Shown piece by piece: positions 18,210 to 27,165 of a stretch of DNA of 64,000 nt (its first letter is position 1; each line of letters opens with the position of its first letter). The position numbers and the translations under genes were made by a program. The notes below the pieces were generated by a model, which saw only the letters and a list, made by a program, of their open reading frames with translations, did not search any database and was not told where the DNA came from. The DNA comes from JABCYV01 sp963696025 (GTDB lineage Bacteria > Acidobacteriota > Terriglobia > Terriglobales > Acidobacteriaceae), in the NCBI GenBank assembly GCA_963696025.1, contig CAVOII010000007.1, positions 124,001-188,000 of the forward strand. Direction: 5' to 3'.

Positions 18210-18705
18210 TTGTTTTCAATCCCGTTCACGCGGGTGTGTCACGATGCGGGAAGCCGATTGTCGGTAGCGTCATTTGAGCAACCGCAGGATCGCAAAGGAT
18301 GCACTGAGCTTTATACAACGGGAGGGATCAAGCGTACACTGCCACAACGCTGGCGTGTGAAGGAGCTACTCGATCTTGAAGCGTCGCGAAAGCGTCGTTC
18401 TACATTGTTGGCGTAGCCCCGTGATCAGCCCGAGATTTTAGTCCAGGAGGAGTGAGGAGTGAAGAGCGGTAACTGTTGTGACCAGGCGTACACTCACAAC
18501 CCGATCAATGAGTGAAAAGGCGATGTTACAACAGCTATCGGAGCCGGGATAGAATCTTTGGTTTCGCAGTCATATGCCCACTGCGTTAGTCTACGTCCGG
18601 TGGGATGACAAGGAAGGAGCGGAATTCCATCGGGTCGGCGACCAATTCTAGTTTCGTCCATCCAACTTCCCATCGGTGTTTGTTGGCCCAACTTACAAGG
18701 AGATG
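18210..18705. other. Intergenic stretch with one dispersed repeat
   Basis: I see no supported gene in this 500-base gap. It holds the dispersed repeat near 18484-18546 and, at the end, AAGGAGA as ribosome site for the oxidoreductase. Confidence 0.5.
18484..18546 (+). repeat. Dispersed repeat, copy at 18.5 kb
   Basis: The most complete uninterrupted copy: AGGCGTACACTCACAACCC, then CAATGAGTGAAAAGGCGATG, then TTACAACAGCTATCGGAG. The left segment corresponds to AGGCGGTTACATCAACAACC at 27.13 kb and the right segment to the copy at 14.44 kb. Confidence 0.7.
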
Positions 18706-18709
18706 AAAT

Positions 18710-19615
18710 ATGAAAGCAGTTGTTGTCCACCAATATGGCGGTCCTGAAGTACTCAAGTTCGAGGAGTACCCTGATCCGGTGGCGGGTCCGGGCGAAGTGC
18801 TGGTGCGGGTCGCTGCCACGAGCGTTAATCCGATCGACTACAAGCGACGTGCCGGGCTAACGAAAGACTATTATCCCATCAAGTTTCCGGGATTGATGGG
18901 AGTCGACATTGCGGGGACTGTGGTCAAGGTTGGGCCCGGAGTGGAAGGCTTCTCTGCCGGCGACCAGGTGTTCGCAATGGCGGCCGACACGTACGCCGAA
19001 CTTTGCGTCGTGAAAGCAGCGATTTTGGCGAAGGTTCCCAAGGGACTCGATTTGATCCAGGCGGCGGCTTTGCCGCTGGTGACGACGACTGGCTATGAAC
19101 TAATTTCTGCTGCAGAAGTCAATGCGGGCCAGACCGTGCTCGTCGCGGGCGCTGCAGGAAATGTCGGGCGTTCGGCGGTGTTCACTGCGAAGCAACGCGG
19201 AGCCACCGTGATTGCAGGTGTTTTGAAGAGGCAGATGGAGGAAGCGAAGACCACCGGCGCGGATCAGGTGGTCGCAACCGACGACGACAACGCGATTGCG
19301 AATCTTCCGCAGGTCGATGTCGTTGCTGATACGGTCGACGGCAAAACCGCCGAGAAGCTGATCGCCAAGGTCAAGCCGGGAGGAGTGTTTGCATCGGTTC
19401 TCGGGGCACCGCAGAACGCCCGGAAATACGCGGCGGTGAAGGTGGTACCGGTGTACGCGACACCTGATGCGAAAACTCTCCAGTTCATGGCCGAGGCCGT
19501 CCGAGATGGCAAACTCGTGATCCCGATCAGCCGCAAGCTGCCACTGATTGACGCAGCCGAGGGTCAAGCCGCTGCAGAAAAAGGTGGTATCGGGAAGGTC
19601 TTGCTGGTGGCTTGA
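18710..19615 (+). CDS. NADP-dependent quinone/zinc-type oxidoreductase
   Basis: A 301-residue MDR-superfamily reductase of the quinone oxidoreductase branch, expected to reduce enones or quinones with NADPH. The N-terminal GroES-like domain (MKAVVVHQYGGPEVLKFEEY) lacks the structural zinc cysteines. The nucleotide-binding site is VLVAGAAGNVGRSAVFTA (about 143-160), a GxxGxxG variant. Length is slightly short for the family (about 310-330). The ATG is preceded by AAGGAG. No operon partner. Confidence 0.88.
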   Translation: MKAVVVHQYGGPEVLKFEEYPDPVAGPGEVLVRVAATSVNPIDYKRRAGLTKDYYPIKFPGLMGVDIAGTVVKVGPGVEGFSAGDQVFAMAADTYAELCVVKAAILAKVPKGLDLIQAAALPLVTTTGYELISAAEVNAGQTVLVAGAAGNVGRSAVFTAKQRGATVIAGVLKRQMEEAKTTGADQVVATDDDNAIANLPQVDVVADTVDGKTAEKLIAKVKPGGVFASVLGAPQNARKYAAVKVVPVYATPDAKTLQFMAEAVRDGKLVIPISRKLPLIDAAEGQAAAEKGGIGKVLLVA

Positions 19616-19766
19616 AATCGTTGCTGCACATACGACAACAACGCCCCCGACCAGAATGCGAGTCTTACAACCGCCGGCTATGTTGTACGGCTATGGCTGG
19701 ATGCCAACGGCTGTCAGGATCTGATTCCGCTCTTTCCTTTTCGAGTATCAGTGGCATACTTCCGTC

Positions 19767-20243
19767 TCATCGCAGCGCTTTCTTCAATAGTGCAATTTGC
19801 CCGGCGTGGTACACCGCGTGCTGCGTCGTGCTTTGGAAGAGTCGGTAAAACTTGTACGGCCTGCCTGGCACTGTCGCTTCCAGGCGCGAGTCGCCGAATC
19901 CCTTGATCGCTTCAACCAACTTCAGGTGGTTCGCAAACAACGACCGTACTGCTTGTTGCCACGCCTGATGGTCCGGCTCGATAACAGGCGGGAAATCTTG
20001 TTCCTGTGGCATATCCGGCCAGCCGGGTATTGAGATCCCTTGCACGGCGCCGTAAGCAAACTTACACCAGGCTTCCACGTGATGAACCAGTTCCCAGATG
20101 GAATGGGCAGAAGGAATCGGATGCGAAAGAGCCTGTTCGGACGTGACGCCTTCAAGGATCTTTTGCACAGAGTCCCCGTACCATGCTTCTCCATTGAGAG
20201 TGGAGAACAGTTCATCAGCGATGTGTTTGCATTCCGTGTTCAT
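19767..20243 (-). CDS. DinB-family protein
   Basis: A 158-residue four-helix-bundle protein of the DinB/YfiT superfamily. The metal-ligand histidines are suggested by SIWELVHHVEAW (about 48-59) and TTQHAVYHAGQIALLKK (about 138-154). Members act as metal-dependent thiol transferases or have unknown roles. It stands alone, convergent with the oxidoreductase gene. Confidence 0.85.
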   Translation of the reverse strand: MNTECKHIADELFSTLNGEAWYGDSVQKILEGVTSEQALSHPIPSAHSIWELVHHVEAWCKFAYGAVQGISIPGWPDMPQEQDFPPVIEPDHQAWQQAVRSLFANHLKLVEAIKGFGDSRLEATVPGRPYKFYRLFQSTTQHAVYHAGQIALLKKALR

Positions 20244-20424
20244 AAGAAATGACGGTTGGGAAAAGCATGCTGCCGGTTAGGCCGCACTTGCAAAATTAGT
20301 CGGCGAGAACCAGAAAAGCAACCATCAATGTCCAGGCAAGAGTGTCGCCGGATGCGCGTCCATCAACGACGCGAGAGGATGCGGGGTCTACAGCGGCAGA
20401 CAGGAGAAGAGCCCGAGTCCAGGT

Positions 20425-20733
20425 CAATGCATTATGAGAGAGCGGCCCTGTTGAGTGGAGTATACGGCGGAGATGTAGGGCAAGAATCAGAGGAGAAGAT
20501 AGGCAAATCGGCTGAAGAATGACACTTTACCTTGGAGGGAAAGACTCCGTTGAGCGCGAATGATCTTTCCCTCAAGGAGGCAACTGCATGAGTCGCGACA
20601 TCAAGTATATGGGTATGGACGTGCACAAGGAAGCCATTGTGATTGCCGTCCTCAATGGCAGTGGCCAGTTGGTGATGGAATCGATCGTCGAAACCAAAGC
20701 CAGTAGCATGCTGCAGTTTATCCACGGTCTGCG
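20425..20733 (+). mobile_element. IS110 element truncated after 310 bases
   Basis: The first 310 bases of the element at 12750 recur here with only a few changes (for example an extra G at the hairpin's left arm, CCTTGGAGGG). The transposase opens MSRDIKYMGMDVHKEAIV, reaches FIHGLR, and is then cut at 20733 where unrelated DNA begins. Only the left end and the first 49 codons remain, so this is a relic. Confidence 0.9.
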
Positions 20734-20826
20734 TTGGCCGGCAATGGATGCTGAAACCACCCCGGCGTTTCTCGACTTCAAGCTCGTTTTTACTTCCACT
20801 GAGGAATCGGTCAAATACGAAACCCG

Positions 20827-21000
20827 ATGCGGCAGTATCGGTTTGAAGGCTTTAGGGCGATCGCGAAATTGGAAGCGAGTGTGCGAGTGCCATCGATCGA
20901 CTTCGCATTCAAGACTGATCCGCTCGACATGTCCAAATGTGATTTCGCGGTGATGGGGGAGGAAGTGAATGGCAAATATTACGAACCCAGTAAGAGCTGA
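20827..21000 (+). pseudogene. Hypothetical remnant beside the IS110 junction
   Basis: A 57-codon frame starting ATG CGG CAG reads like a genuine protein tail: YRFEGFRAIAKLEASV, then IDFAFKTDPLDMSKCDF, ending NGKYYEPSKS. The preceding 90 bases in another frame (AFLDFKLVFTSTEESVKYE) may be its upstream part, shifted. I do not recognise the family. The likeliest reading is the end of a gene interrupted by the IS. Confidence 0.35.
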
Positions 21001-21081
21001 GTATCTCGTTCGTTTGAACCGTTGGATTCGCCCTGACATCTTAGAAAATGAACTCACTCACAAGAACGGAGGATCCCAATC

Positions 21082-22464
21082 ATGACCCAAGTCGAAGGCC
21101 TCGCCAAGTATGCCGCCCGCGCTTCATTCGCCGACCTATCGGCCGAATCGCGCAGGCAGCTGCCGATCCACATCCTGGACTCGCTGGGTTGCTGCATCGC
21201 TGCCCTTGGCGCCGGTCCTGTCCAAGCCTGTCGCGAGCAAGTCGCGGAATTCGGCGGCACCGGCCCATGCGCGCTGATCGGCGGCGGACGGGCGAACCCG
21301 ATCTATGCTGCGTTCTGGCAGACCGCGCTCGTGCGCTATGTCGATTTCATGGACAACTTCCTTGCGCCGACTGAAACCTGCCACACAGCGGACAATTTCG
21401 GTGTGGCGCTGACCATCGCCGACTACGTGGGCGGAAGCGGCCGAGACTTAATGCTCGGCGTGGCGCTGGGATACACGGTCCAATCGCGGTTTGTTGATCA
21501 CGCCAACTTCATGACTAACGGCTTCGACCACACCACGCAACTGGCTTTCTCGCATAACGCCGCCGGTGGCCGGCTGCTCGGCCTAGGCGAGCAGCAGATC
21601 GCCAACGCCATCGCGATGGCTGCGGTCAGCGATGCATCCTTTGCCGTCGTTCGGGCGAAGCCGCTGTCGCAGTGGAAGGGCCTCGCCTCGGCGCAATCGG
21701 CGCTCGGTTCCGTGAACACACTGTTTCTCGCCCGCCGCGGCGTGGAGGGGCCGCTTCGAGTGATCGAGGGCCCGCTGGGGATTGACCATCTCCTGAGGAT
21801 GAATATCCATATCGACTGGGACAAGCAGGGGTATGAGGGCACCGTAGAGAGCACTATCAAAAAATACAACTCTATGATCCACACGCAGTCCGCGGTCCAT
21901 TGCATGGTCGAACTCGCCAGGCAGAACAAAATCGACCCCGGCAAAGTTGTCTCGATTGAATCAGATGTGTTCCAACTCGCCTACGATTTCGCCGGCGGCG
22001 GCCTCTACGGCGTGGACAAAGTCATCCAGACCAAGGAACAGGCGGACCACAGCCTGCCGTACCTGCTTGCCGTAGCCCTGCTTGATGGCGACGTGATGCC
22101 GGCACAATTCAAGCCGGACCGCATCATCGAACCTGACGTGCAGGGCTTGTTGAAGAAGGTTTCTGTCCGACCGAACCATGAATACACGGACCAATACCCA
22201 GCGAAAATGCCCGCCAAGATCACCGTCCGGCTCCAAGACGGGAGCGTGATCCAGCACGAGGTTCAGGACTACCCGGGTCTGGCTTCTCGCCCCTTCACCT
22301 GGGAAGAAGAGGTCGAGAAGTTCGACAGGCTCGTGGCCGGCCGCGTCGACGATTGCCTGTCCCGGGAGATCAAGGACGCTGTGCGTTCACTCGAAAGCAT
22401 TCAGGTCGTGGACCTGATGAAACTGATCAACTGCGTTACGGTAGGCCAGCGGCTTGCCGCGTGA
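21082..22464 (+). CDS. MmgE/PrpD family protein
   Basis: A 460-residue member of the MmgE/PrpD family (2-methylcitrate dehydratase, cis-aconitate decarboxylase and relatives). The start ADLSAESRRQLPIHILDSLGC is typical, as are the mid-region FMTNGFDHTTQLAFSHNAAG and KGLASAQSALGSVNTLFLA and the C-terminal lid domain from about 270. GGAGG lies eight bases ahead of the ATG. No prpB, prpC or mmgB neighbour is present, so a methylcitrate role is not supported by context; the substrate is unknown. Confidence 0.88.
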   Translation: MTQVEGLAKYAARASFADLSAESRRQLPIHILDSLGCCIAALGAGPVQACREQVAEFGGTGPCALIGGGRANPIYAAFWQTALVRYVDFMDNFLAPTETCHTADNFGVALTIADYVGGSGRDLMLGVALGYTVQSRFVDHANFMTNGFDHTTQLAFSHNAAGGRLLGLGEQQIANAIAMAAVSDASFAVVRAKPLSQWKGLASAQSALGSVNTLFLARRGVEGPLRVIEGPLGIDHLLRMNIHIDWDKQGYEGTVESTIKKYNSMIHTQSAVHCMVELARQNKIDPGKVVSIESDVFQLAYDFAGGGLYGVDKVIQTKEQADHSLPYLLAVALLDGDVMPAQFKPDRIIEPDVQGLLKKVSVRPNHEYTDQYPAKMPAKITVRLQDGSVIQHEVQDYPGLASRPFTWEEEVEKFDRLVAGRVDDCLSREIKDAVRSLESIQVVDLMKLINCVTVGQRLAA

Positions 22465-22506
22465 GCAACTTGGTTCCTACCGAGTGGTGGGCACTCTGAA
22501 CAACTG

Positions 22507-22580
22507 TTGAGAACAGCGATAGCACCAACAACCCAGTCAATGCAATCGCGATGTTGGGCCAACTATCGGAAGTGGTCGTG
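22507..22580 (+). repeat. Dispersed repeat, copy at 22.5 kb
   Basis: Segments TTGAGAACAGCGATAGCACC, AACAACCCAGTCAATGCAAT and CGCGATGTTGGGCCAACTAT match the family order. The left segment resembles GTCGAGAACAGGCG beside the group II intron at 29333. It lies between the MmgE/PrpD gene and the convergent gene at 22725. Confidence 0.6.
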
Positions 22581-22724
22581 CGAGATTGCGATGAGATATA
22601 ACTATGAACAGACCGATTGCGACCAATCCCACTCCCAACGACCCCAACTTCCTTGGGCCGCCGAAGTAGTCCACATCAAATGGCTTTGGTTCCGAGCCGG
22701 GCAAACCAGTCAGAACTCAGATCG

Positions 22725-23348
22725 CTATTGGACCCGTACAACCGCCAGCGTCAGAAGTCCCTGAACCTTTCCCAAATCATCGGTTTTGCGGTTGAACTCA
22801 GTTTCCCTCCTCTGATCAGAAAAGCGCGGGTCTAACAGCAAGTGTTTGAGGATGGCATATTGCTGTATTCCGCTGGAATAGCGAGTCTCATTAAAGATCG
22901 CTCCGTACAGTACGTACCGGTGCGACTTCCAATCTATGAGGAGACTGTGTTGATCCAGCAGAGAGCCGATGATGAGGCCAGAGTTGATTGAGCTTTGTGG
23001 AACGTATTCCGCACTGACCACGATGGGCCCACCATCACTCAAGAAATGCCTTCCTTGCAACTTGGCACTGAGCTCCTTCATTGACGAGGGATTCGAGAGC
23101 ACGTCGTCTTCAAGAGCGGAATTCTTTCCGCAGCACACGGCTTTGTCGTGGAGGGCAATCTCCAGCGCCGTGATGAGCAGCGCGCTTGAGTTAGTCGAAG
23201 GCGCGGTTAGCAACGGCAGATTAGAGACACGGATCTCTTGATTGGGGTGAAACCATACGATTGAGTCCGGTACATCAATTTGCCCGTGCGCGAGGCAAGA
23301 AATGCAGATCAAGAGAGCGAACACGGAGAGAACATGGAGCCTTGCCAC
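22725..23348 (-). CDS. Hypothetical exported protein
   Basis: The best start is the GTG at 23346-23348, six bases after GGAGG, giving 207 residues with a clean signal peptide (LHVLSVFALLICISCLAHGQ). An ATG 87 bases further up lacks a ribosome site and buries the signal peptide. The mature part has two cysteines (AVCCGKNS) and alternating strands (GPIVVSAEYVPQSS, HRYVLYGAIFNETRY). I recognise no family. Probably periplasmic. Confidence 0.65.
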   Translation of the reverse strand: MARLHVLSVFALLICISCLAHGQIDVPDSIVWFHPNQEIRVSNLPLLTAPSTNSSALLITALEIALHDKAVCCGKNSALEDDVLSNPSSMKELSAKLQGRHFLSDGGPIVVSAEYVPQSSINSGLIIGSLLDQHSLLIDWKSHRYVLYGAIFNETRYSSGIQQYAILKHLLLDPRFSDQRRETEFNRKTDDLGKVQGLLTLAVVRVQ

Positions 23349-23479
23349 GGTACACCTCCAGCCCCAGCTTTCGGATTCTAGCTGGATAAGCTCGGGCCGT
23401 AGCGAGATTGTTGACGCTATCACGCGTTTATACAAGTAACCCTAGTTTGCCCCACCTCGCGTAACAACAACCTTCCATT

Positions 23480-23736
23480 TGGATCTGCTCTTGGGCTGGA
23501 TGACACCGGCCTCCGGACAAAGCGTCTGGTGGGTGATCTACCAGCCGGAACGCGCGTCGCTCACAAGTCGGGCACTTCCGACGTAGAGACGATGGAGTGG
23601 CGCACGCGACGAATGACGTAGGGCTCGTCCACTAGCGGACGGACGGCGAATTGCCATCGCTGTGTTCGTGACAGATTCGAAGGCAGATGAGGCCACACGC
23701 GAGCAGGTGATCGCTCGCATCGCCGAGCTGTCATGA
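23480..23736 (+). pseudogene. Class A beta-lactamase C-terminal remnant
   Basis: Pieces of the class A beta-lactamase C-terminal region appear in successive frames: TKRLVGDLPAGTRVAHKSGT (the KSG active-site motif, normally K-T/S-G), then GVAHATNDVGLVH, then GRRIAIAVFVTDSKADEATR and EQVIARIAELS before a TGA at 23734-23736. At least two frameshifts separate them, and the N-terminal two thirds with the SxxK serine is absent. The relic cannot be functional. Confidence 0.75.
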
Positions 23737-23836
23737 CGCGAGTCTGCAAAGGACAAGTCCCGCCGCAACCAAGGTGCACTGACGGTCCCACGTTCGTTGC
23801 TGGTAGACAATCGACGCAAGAAGGCAGGCAGTCGCT

Positions 23837-24154
23837 ATGGGTGTAACACTGCGACTTCCGACAACCCTCAAGAACCGATCTGTGAGGCTGTCTCGCCATC
23901 CACCGTATCTACAACAGCAAAAGCACGAAGGCGTAGAACAGAGTACCTACGGTGTGGGCCCGAACGTAGCCCCGGGCTCTGCCTCCTCGGTACGTCTGGT
24001 GAACCAGAACACCCTGGAAATGACCGACAAGATCAACGGCAAGATCGCGGACACCCGGCAGATCGAGCTTTCTTCCGATCTCAAGACCTTGACGATAACC
24101 GTGCACACAGCAGGCCGAAGTCGGCCCAACATCCTCGTGTTTGAACGGCAATAG
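23837..24154 (+). pseudogene. Fragment of a conserved acidobacterial hypothetical
   Basis: The last 70 residues of this frame are well formed: SVRLVNQNTLEMTDKINGK, then TRQIELSSDLKTLTITVH, ending PNILVFERQ. This resembles the C-terminal part of a secreted acidobacterial family with a repeated 'DGKTLT' strand. The first 30 residues do not look like the family and there is no export signal. It is most likely a truncated gene left beside the beta-lactamase relic. Confidence 0.45.
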
Positions 24155-24263
24155 AAGACCGAGTTGTGTCGGCGGCTACCTCGCGCAATTCGCACAGCCT
24201 CATAACCTTCTCGTTCATTAGCCCTTGAATGATCGCTCGGTTCTCAGGCTGTTGAAATCAGGC

Positions 24264-25818
24264 GTGGGTGTTGAAAAAGGATTGCTCGGAAGTACTGTTG
24301 TGCTGTGTAAGTTAGCGCAGCGAGGGACAGTTTCCTGCGAGCGGACGACTAGATCGTTGCAGGCAGCGGCGGCTGCGGCCTTTGGCTGAGGAAGCGGACC
24401 AAGCGTTTGAGGTTCTGCGCAGCCGCAGCCAGGAAGAACTGCTCGCGAACAAACTTTAATCTCCGCAGGCGTAGGCGACGAAGTCCGATCTGATTCTTAA
24501 GTTCCGCGAACAGCGCTTCCACCTTCTTCCTTTCCCGTTGTGCGCTCGTGAAACCTGGCGTGCAGGCCAAGTCGCGAGCGCGTTGCCGGGCGGGTTCGTG
24601 GATGTGGATGGCGAGATATTTGTACTGGCCCGTGGTGCATTTCGCCTTTTGCGAACACGCACCGCAACGTTTGCGGCTTCCGATGTAGGCATGGGTCCGA
24701 TTTCTGACATTCAAACCGACGAAGTTGAGTGGCTGACCTGCGGGGCAGCGATAGCTGTTGCTTTCTGGAACAAAGGTGAAACGCTCAGGACCGTAGAGTG
24801 GGTTGTTCTTGCGGAGAGCGCTGTCCCGAGTGCGCATATAGGGTTTGATCCCCCGCTCCGTTAACCACTGCAAGAACTCGCCGTTGCCGTAAGTGGCATC
24901 AGCAACCACCGACTCGGGATCGCGTCCTTGCCATTCGGCGAAACGAGCGATCATGTCTTGTGCAGCCACCGTCTCCTGGCTTATCCGGGCTGCGGTTGCT
25001 TGCACTCCCACGATCACGCAACTGTGGTTGTCCACCAGATAGTTGTCGTAATACCCCAGCCGGGCCGGAGTCCCACCCTTGGTCGCGTAAGTCGCATCGG
25101 GATCGGTTGTGGACACCAGTTTCTGCTCATGCACTGGCTCGTCGGTCGGATTCTGCTGCTCTAATTCCACCAAGTACTGGCGCACAGTTTGGCTCACCTG
25201 CGCCGCTTCCGCTAGCTGCTCGCGTGGAATGCGGCTCTCCTTGCTGGCATTGGCCTCGACGAAGCTGCCGTCCACCGACAAGTCATCTCCTCGCACCAGT
25301 CCCGCTTCCAGACAGCGCGCCACGATTTCTTCAAACAGTTGCTCGAACAGCTTCGACTCCTGGAATCTTCCGTGCCGATTCTTGGAAAAGGTGGAGTGGT
25401 GCGGGATCTCCTGATCGAAGCCCAGCCCTGTAAACCAGCGCCACGCCAGATGCATGCGCAGTTCCTCGACCAGTTTCCGCTCGCTGGTAATGCCGTATAG
25501 ATAGCCGATCAGAAGCATGCGCAGCAGAAGTTCGGGATCAATCGACGGCCGCCCGGTCTCGCTGTAACTATCTTTCAGCCTTTCACGCACGAAGCCAAAG
25601 CTGATGTGTTTTTCGATCAGCCGCAGCAGGTGGGTCTCAGGAACTTGATCGTCCAAGCGGAAGTAGTAGAACAACGCTTCCGAGCGAGAATGTTGCCCCA
25701 TCATGATGAGCAGGCCTCCAAGAATGGTGATCCAACAGAGCATGCAAGGATTACTTCCTTGTAACACGCTTCTGCCGCCACTCCGCGTGCTAATCACGGT
25801 GACTTTTTCAACACCCAC
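24264..25818 (-). mobile_element. IS1182-family element, apparently intact
   Basis: The 16-bp terminal inverted repeats are exact: GTGGGTGTTGAAAAAG at 24264-24279 and its complement at 25803-25818. A 4-bp target duplication AGGC flanks them (24260-24263 and 25819-25822). Removing the element leaves GAAATC-AGGC-GATTTC, a small palindrome. The single transposase gene is uninterrupted. Confidence 0.93.
24349..25743 (-). CDS. IS1182-family transposase
   Basis: A DDE transposase of 464 residues from the ATG at 25743 (MLCWITILGG); a second candidate start is MMGQHSRSE at 25704. The frame runs further up to 25830, but that would leave the IS through its terminal repeat. The N-terminal DUF772 domain (TGRPSIDPELLLRMLLIGYL) is followed by the DDE core: Asp in LSVDGSFVEA, Asp in VVADATYGNGE and Glu in KKVEALFAELKNQ. 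A cysteine cluster (KRCGACSQKAKC) lies between the last two. No stop or frameshift, so it could act on itself and perhaps on the two defective relatives. Confidence 0.93.
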   Translation of the reverse strand: MLCWITILGGLLIMMGQHSRSEALFYYFRLDDQVPETHLLRLIEKHISFGFVRERLKDSYSETGRPSIDPELLLRMLLIGYLYGITSERKLVEELRMHLAWRWFTGLGFDQEIPHHSTFSKNRHGRFQESKLFEQLFEEIVARCLEAGLVRGDDLSVDGSFVEANASKESRIPREQLAEAAQVSQTVRQYLVELEQQNPTDEPVHEQKLVSTTDPDATYATKGGTPARLGYYDNYLVDNHSCVIVGVQATAARISQETVAAQDMIARFAEWQGRDPESVVADATYGNGEFLQWLTERGIKPYMRTRDSALRKNNPLYGPERFTFVPESNSYRCPAGQPLNFVGLNVRNRTHAYIGSRKRCGACSQKAKCTTGQYKYLAIHIHEPARQRARDLACTPGFTSAQRERKKVEALFAELKNQIGLRRLRLRRLKFVREQFFLAAAAQNLKRLVRFLSQRPQPPLPATI

Positions 25819-25822
25819 AGGC

Positions 25823-25880
25823 GATTTCACTCACGACCGGATTACTGGTGAAATCGCGATGTTACGACACCTATCCGGAC
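25823..25880 (+). repeat. Dispersed repeat, copy at 25.84 kb
   Basis: GATTTCACTCACGACC, then ATTACTGGTGAAATCGCGAT, then GTTACGACACCTATCC, immediately right of the IS1182 target duplication. The IS therefore sits at the left edge of this copy. Confidence 0.65.
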
Positions 25881-25939
25881 GTTGACGCTGGTCGGGTAGC
25901 ACGCGTCTAAACTCGTGTTAGCTTAGCGAAGTGGCTGAC

Positions 25940-27088
25940 ATGATCACGATGGGAGCCGCCGTGCTTGTACTGGTTATGTGTCCGGGCACAGGGCCTGCGA
26001 TGCAAGCGTTCGAGACACATTCTCAGTCACAAACGAACGTCCCGGCTGCCATGATTGAATTGCCAGCACCGACTGGCCCGTTCTCGATTGGCACGAAAAT
26101 CTTCAACTGGGTGGACCGGTCCCGGCATGAACAGGCGTCGAGAAATCCCGCAGATTCCCGGCAACTGATCGTCCAGCTCTGGTATCCGAGCAAAGAGTGG
26201 TCCGGGCCTGTTAGTCCGTACGTGCCGATGTTGAATTCCTATCGCCACATTTGGGAGGACTCGGACGTTAATGTGGCCAGCCGCACGCTGACCCATTCCC
26301 GGCTGAATGCAAAACCAATGTCCAGCCTGCAGTTTCCAGTCGTGCTGCTGTCGCACGGCTGGCAAGGTACACGGTCTGAGTACACGTCATTGGCGGAAGA
26401 TCTGGCGAGCCATGGCTATGCCGTCTTCGCTGTGGATCATCCCTACATGGGACGTATCGCGCTTCCGAATGGCGAAGTTACCGAGCCCACCGAGAACCAA
26501 TTTCACAACCCGGCGGAAATTGTCGCGTATTACGCCCGTGATCTGGAGTTTGTTATCGGCCAGATCGGCGATTTGAATCGCGCAGACCCCGACAAAATCT
26601 TTACCGGCAAGTTCGACCTGACTCGAATTGCCGCGATCGGGCATTCGTCGGGTTTCGTCGCAGCCAGCGGCGCCTGCAAGCTCGACCGCAGAATAAAGGC
26701 GTGCATCAATATTGATGCTCCAGGTTTTGCTGCGAGCGACCTTGCAGGATTGGAACAACCGCTCCTTTGGATTCGACTGCAAAAGGCCGGCCGCGTACCG
26801 GCGGAGTATCTGAAGACTACTAGAGCCACCGTCTACGAGTTACAGATTGAAGGCGCGAGTCACGGCGGCGTGGCGGACTGGGACTACTTGGAGGCGGCCT
26901 CATCCGTACAACGGGAAGCAGCAAACAAAGTGCTGCAAATCATTGGACAATATGTGGAAGCTTTCTTGTCGAAACATCTCGACGGCCAGAACTCAGACCT
27001 GCTAAATCCAGACTCGGGGAAACCGGGCATTCAATGGAGAGTCTACGTTCCAACAGCCAGCTCCAATCCCCCGTTGAAGCAGCCGTAA
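25940..27088 (+). CDS. Exported alpha/beta hydrolase, PAF-acetylhydrolase-like
   Basis: About 382 residues from the ATG at 25940 (a GTG at 25931 is also possible) with an N-terminal hydrophobic segment ITMGAAVLVLVMCPG. The hydrolase core shows the oxyanion strand FPVVLLSHGWQGTRSEY, the nucleophile elbow IAAIGHSSGFVAA (G-H-S-S-G), and a late His in IEGASHGGVADW. The layout and long N-terminal part resemble platelet-activating-factor acetylhydrolases and related esterases. Substrate unknown. Confidence 0.8.
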   Translation: MITMGAAVLVLVMCPGTGPAMQAFETHSQSQTNVPAAMIELPAPTGPFSIGTKIFNWVDRSRHEQASRNPADSRQLIVQLWYPSKEWSGPVSPYVPMLNSYRHIWEDSDVNVASRTLTHSRLNAKPMSSLQFPVVLLSHGWQGTRSEYTSLAEDLASHGYAVFAVDHPYMGRIALPNGEVTEPTENQFHNPAEIVAYYARDLEFVIGQIGDLNRADPDKIFTGKFDLTRIAAIGHSSGFVAASGACKLDRRIKACINIDAPGFAASDLAGLEQPLLWIRLQKAGRVPAEYLKTTRATVYELQIEGASHGGVADWDYLEAASSVQREAANKVLQIIGQYVEAFLSKHLDGQNSDLLNPDSGKPGIQWRVYVPTASSNPPLKQP

Positions 27089-27125
27089 GCCCGGACAAGG
27101 TGTCCGCGGGAGGGTAGGTGTTTTA

Positions 27126-27165
27126 AGCAGGCGGTTACATCAACAACCCATGAGTGTAATAGAGA
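27126..27165 (+). repeat. Dispersed repeat, left half, interrupted by IS1182 copy 2
   Basis: CAGGCGGTTACATCAACAAC then CCATGAGTGTAATAGAGA runs up to the IS end; the right half resumes at 28721 with TGTTTCACCAGTTGACG. Rejoining them recreates the order seen in uninterrupted copies. Confidence 0.65.
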
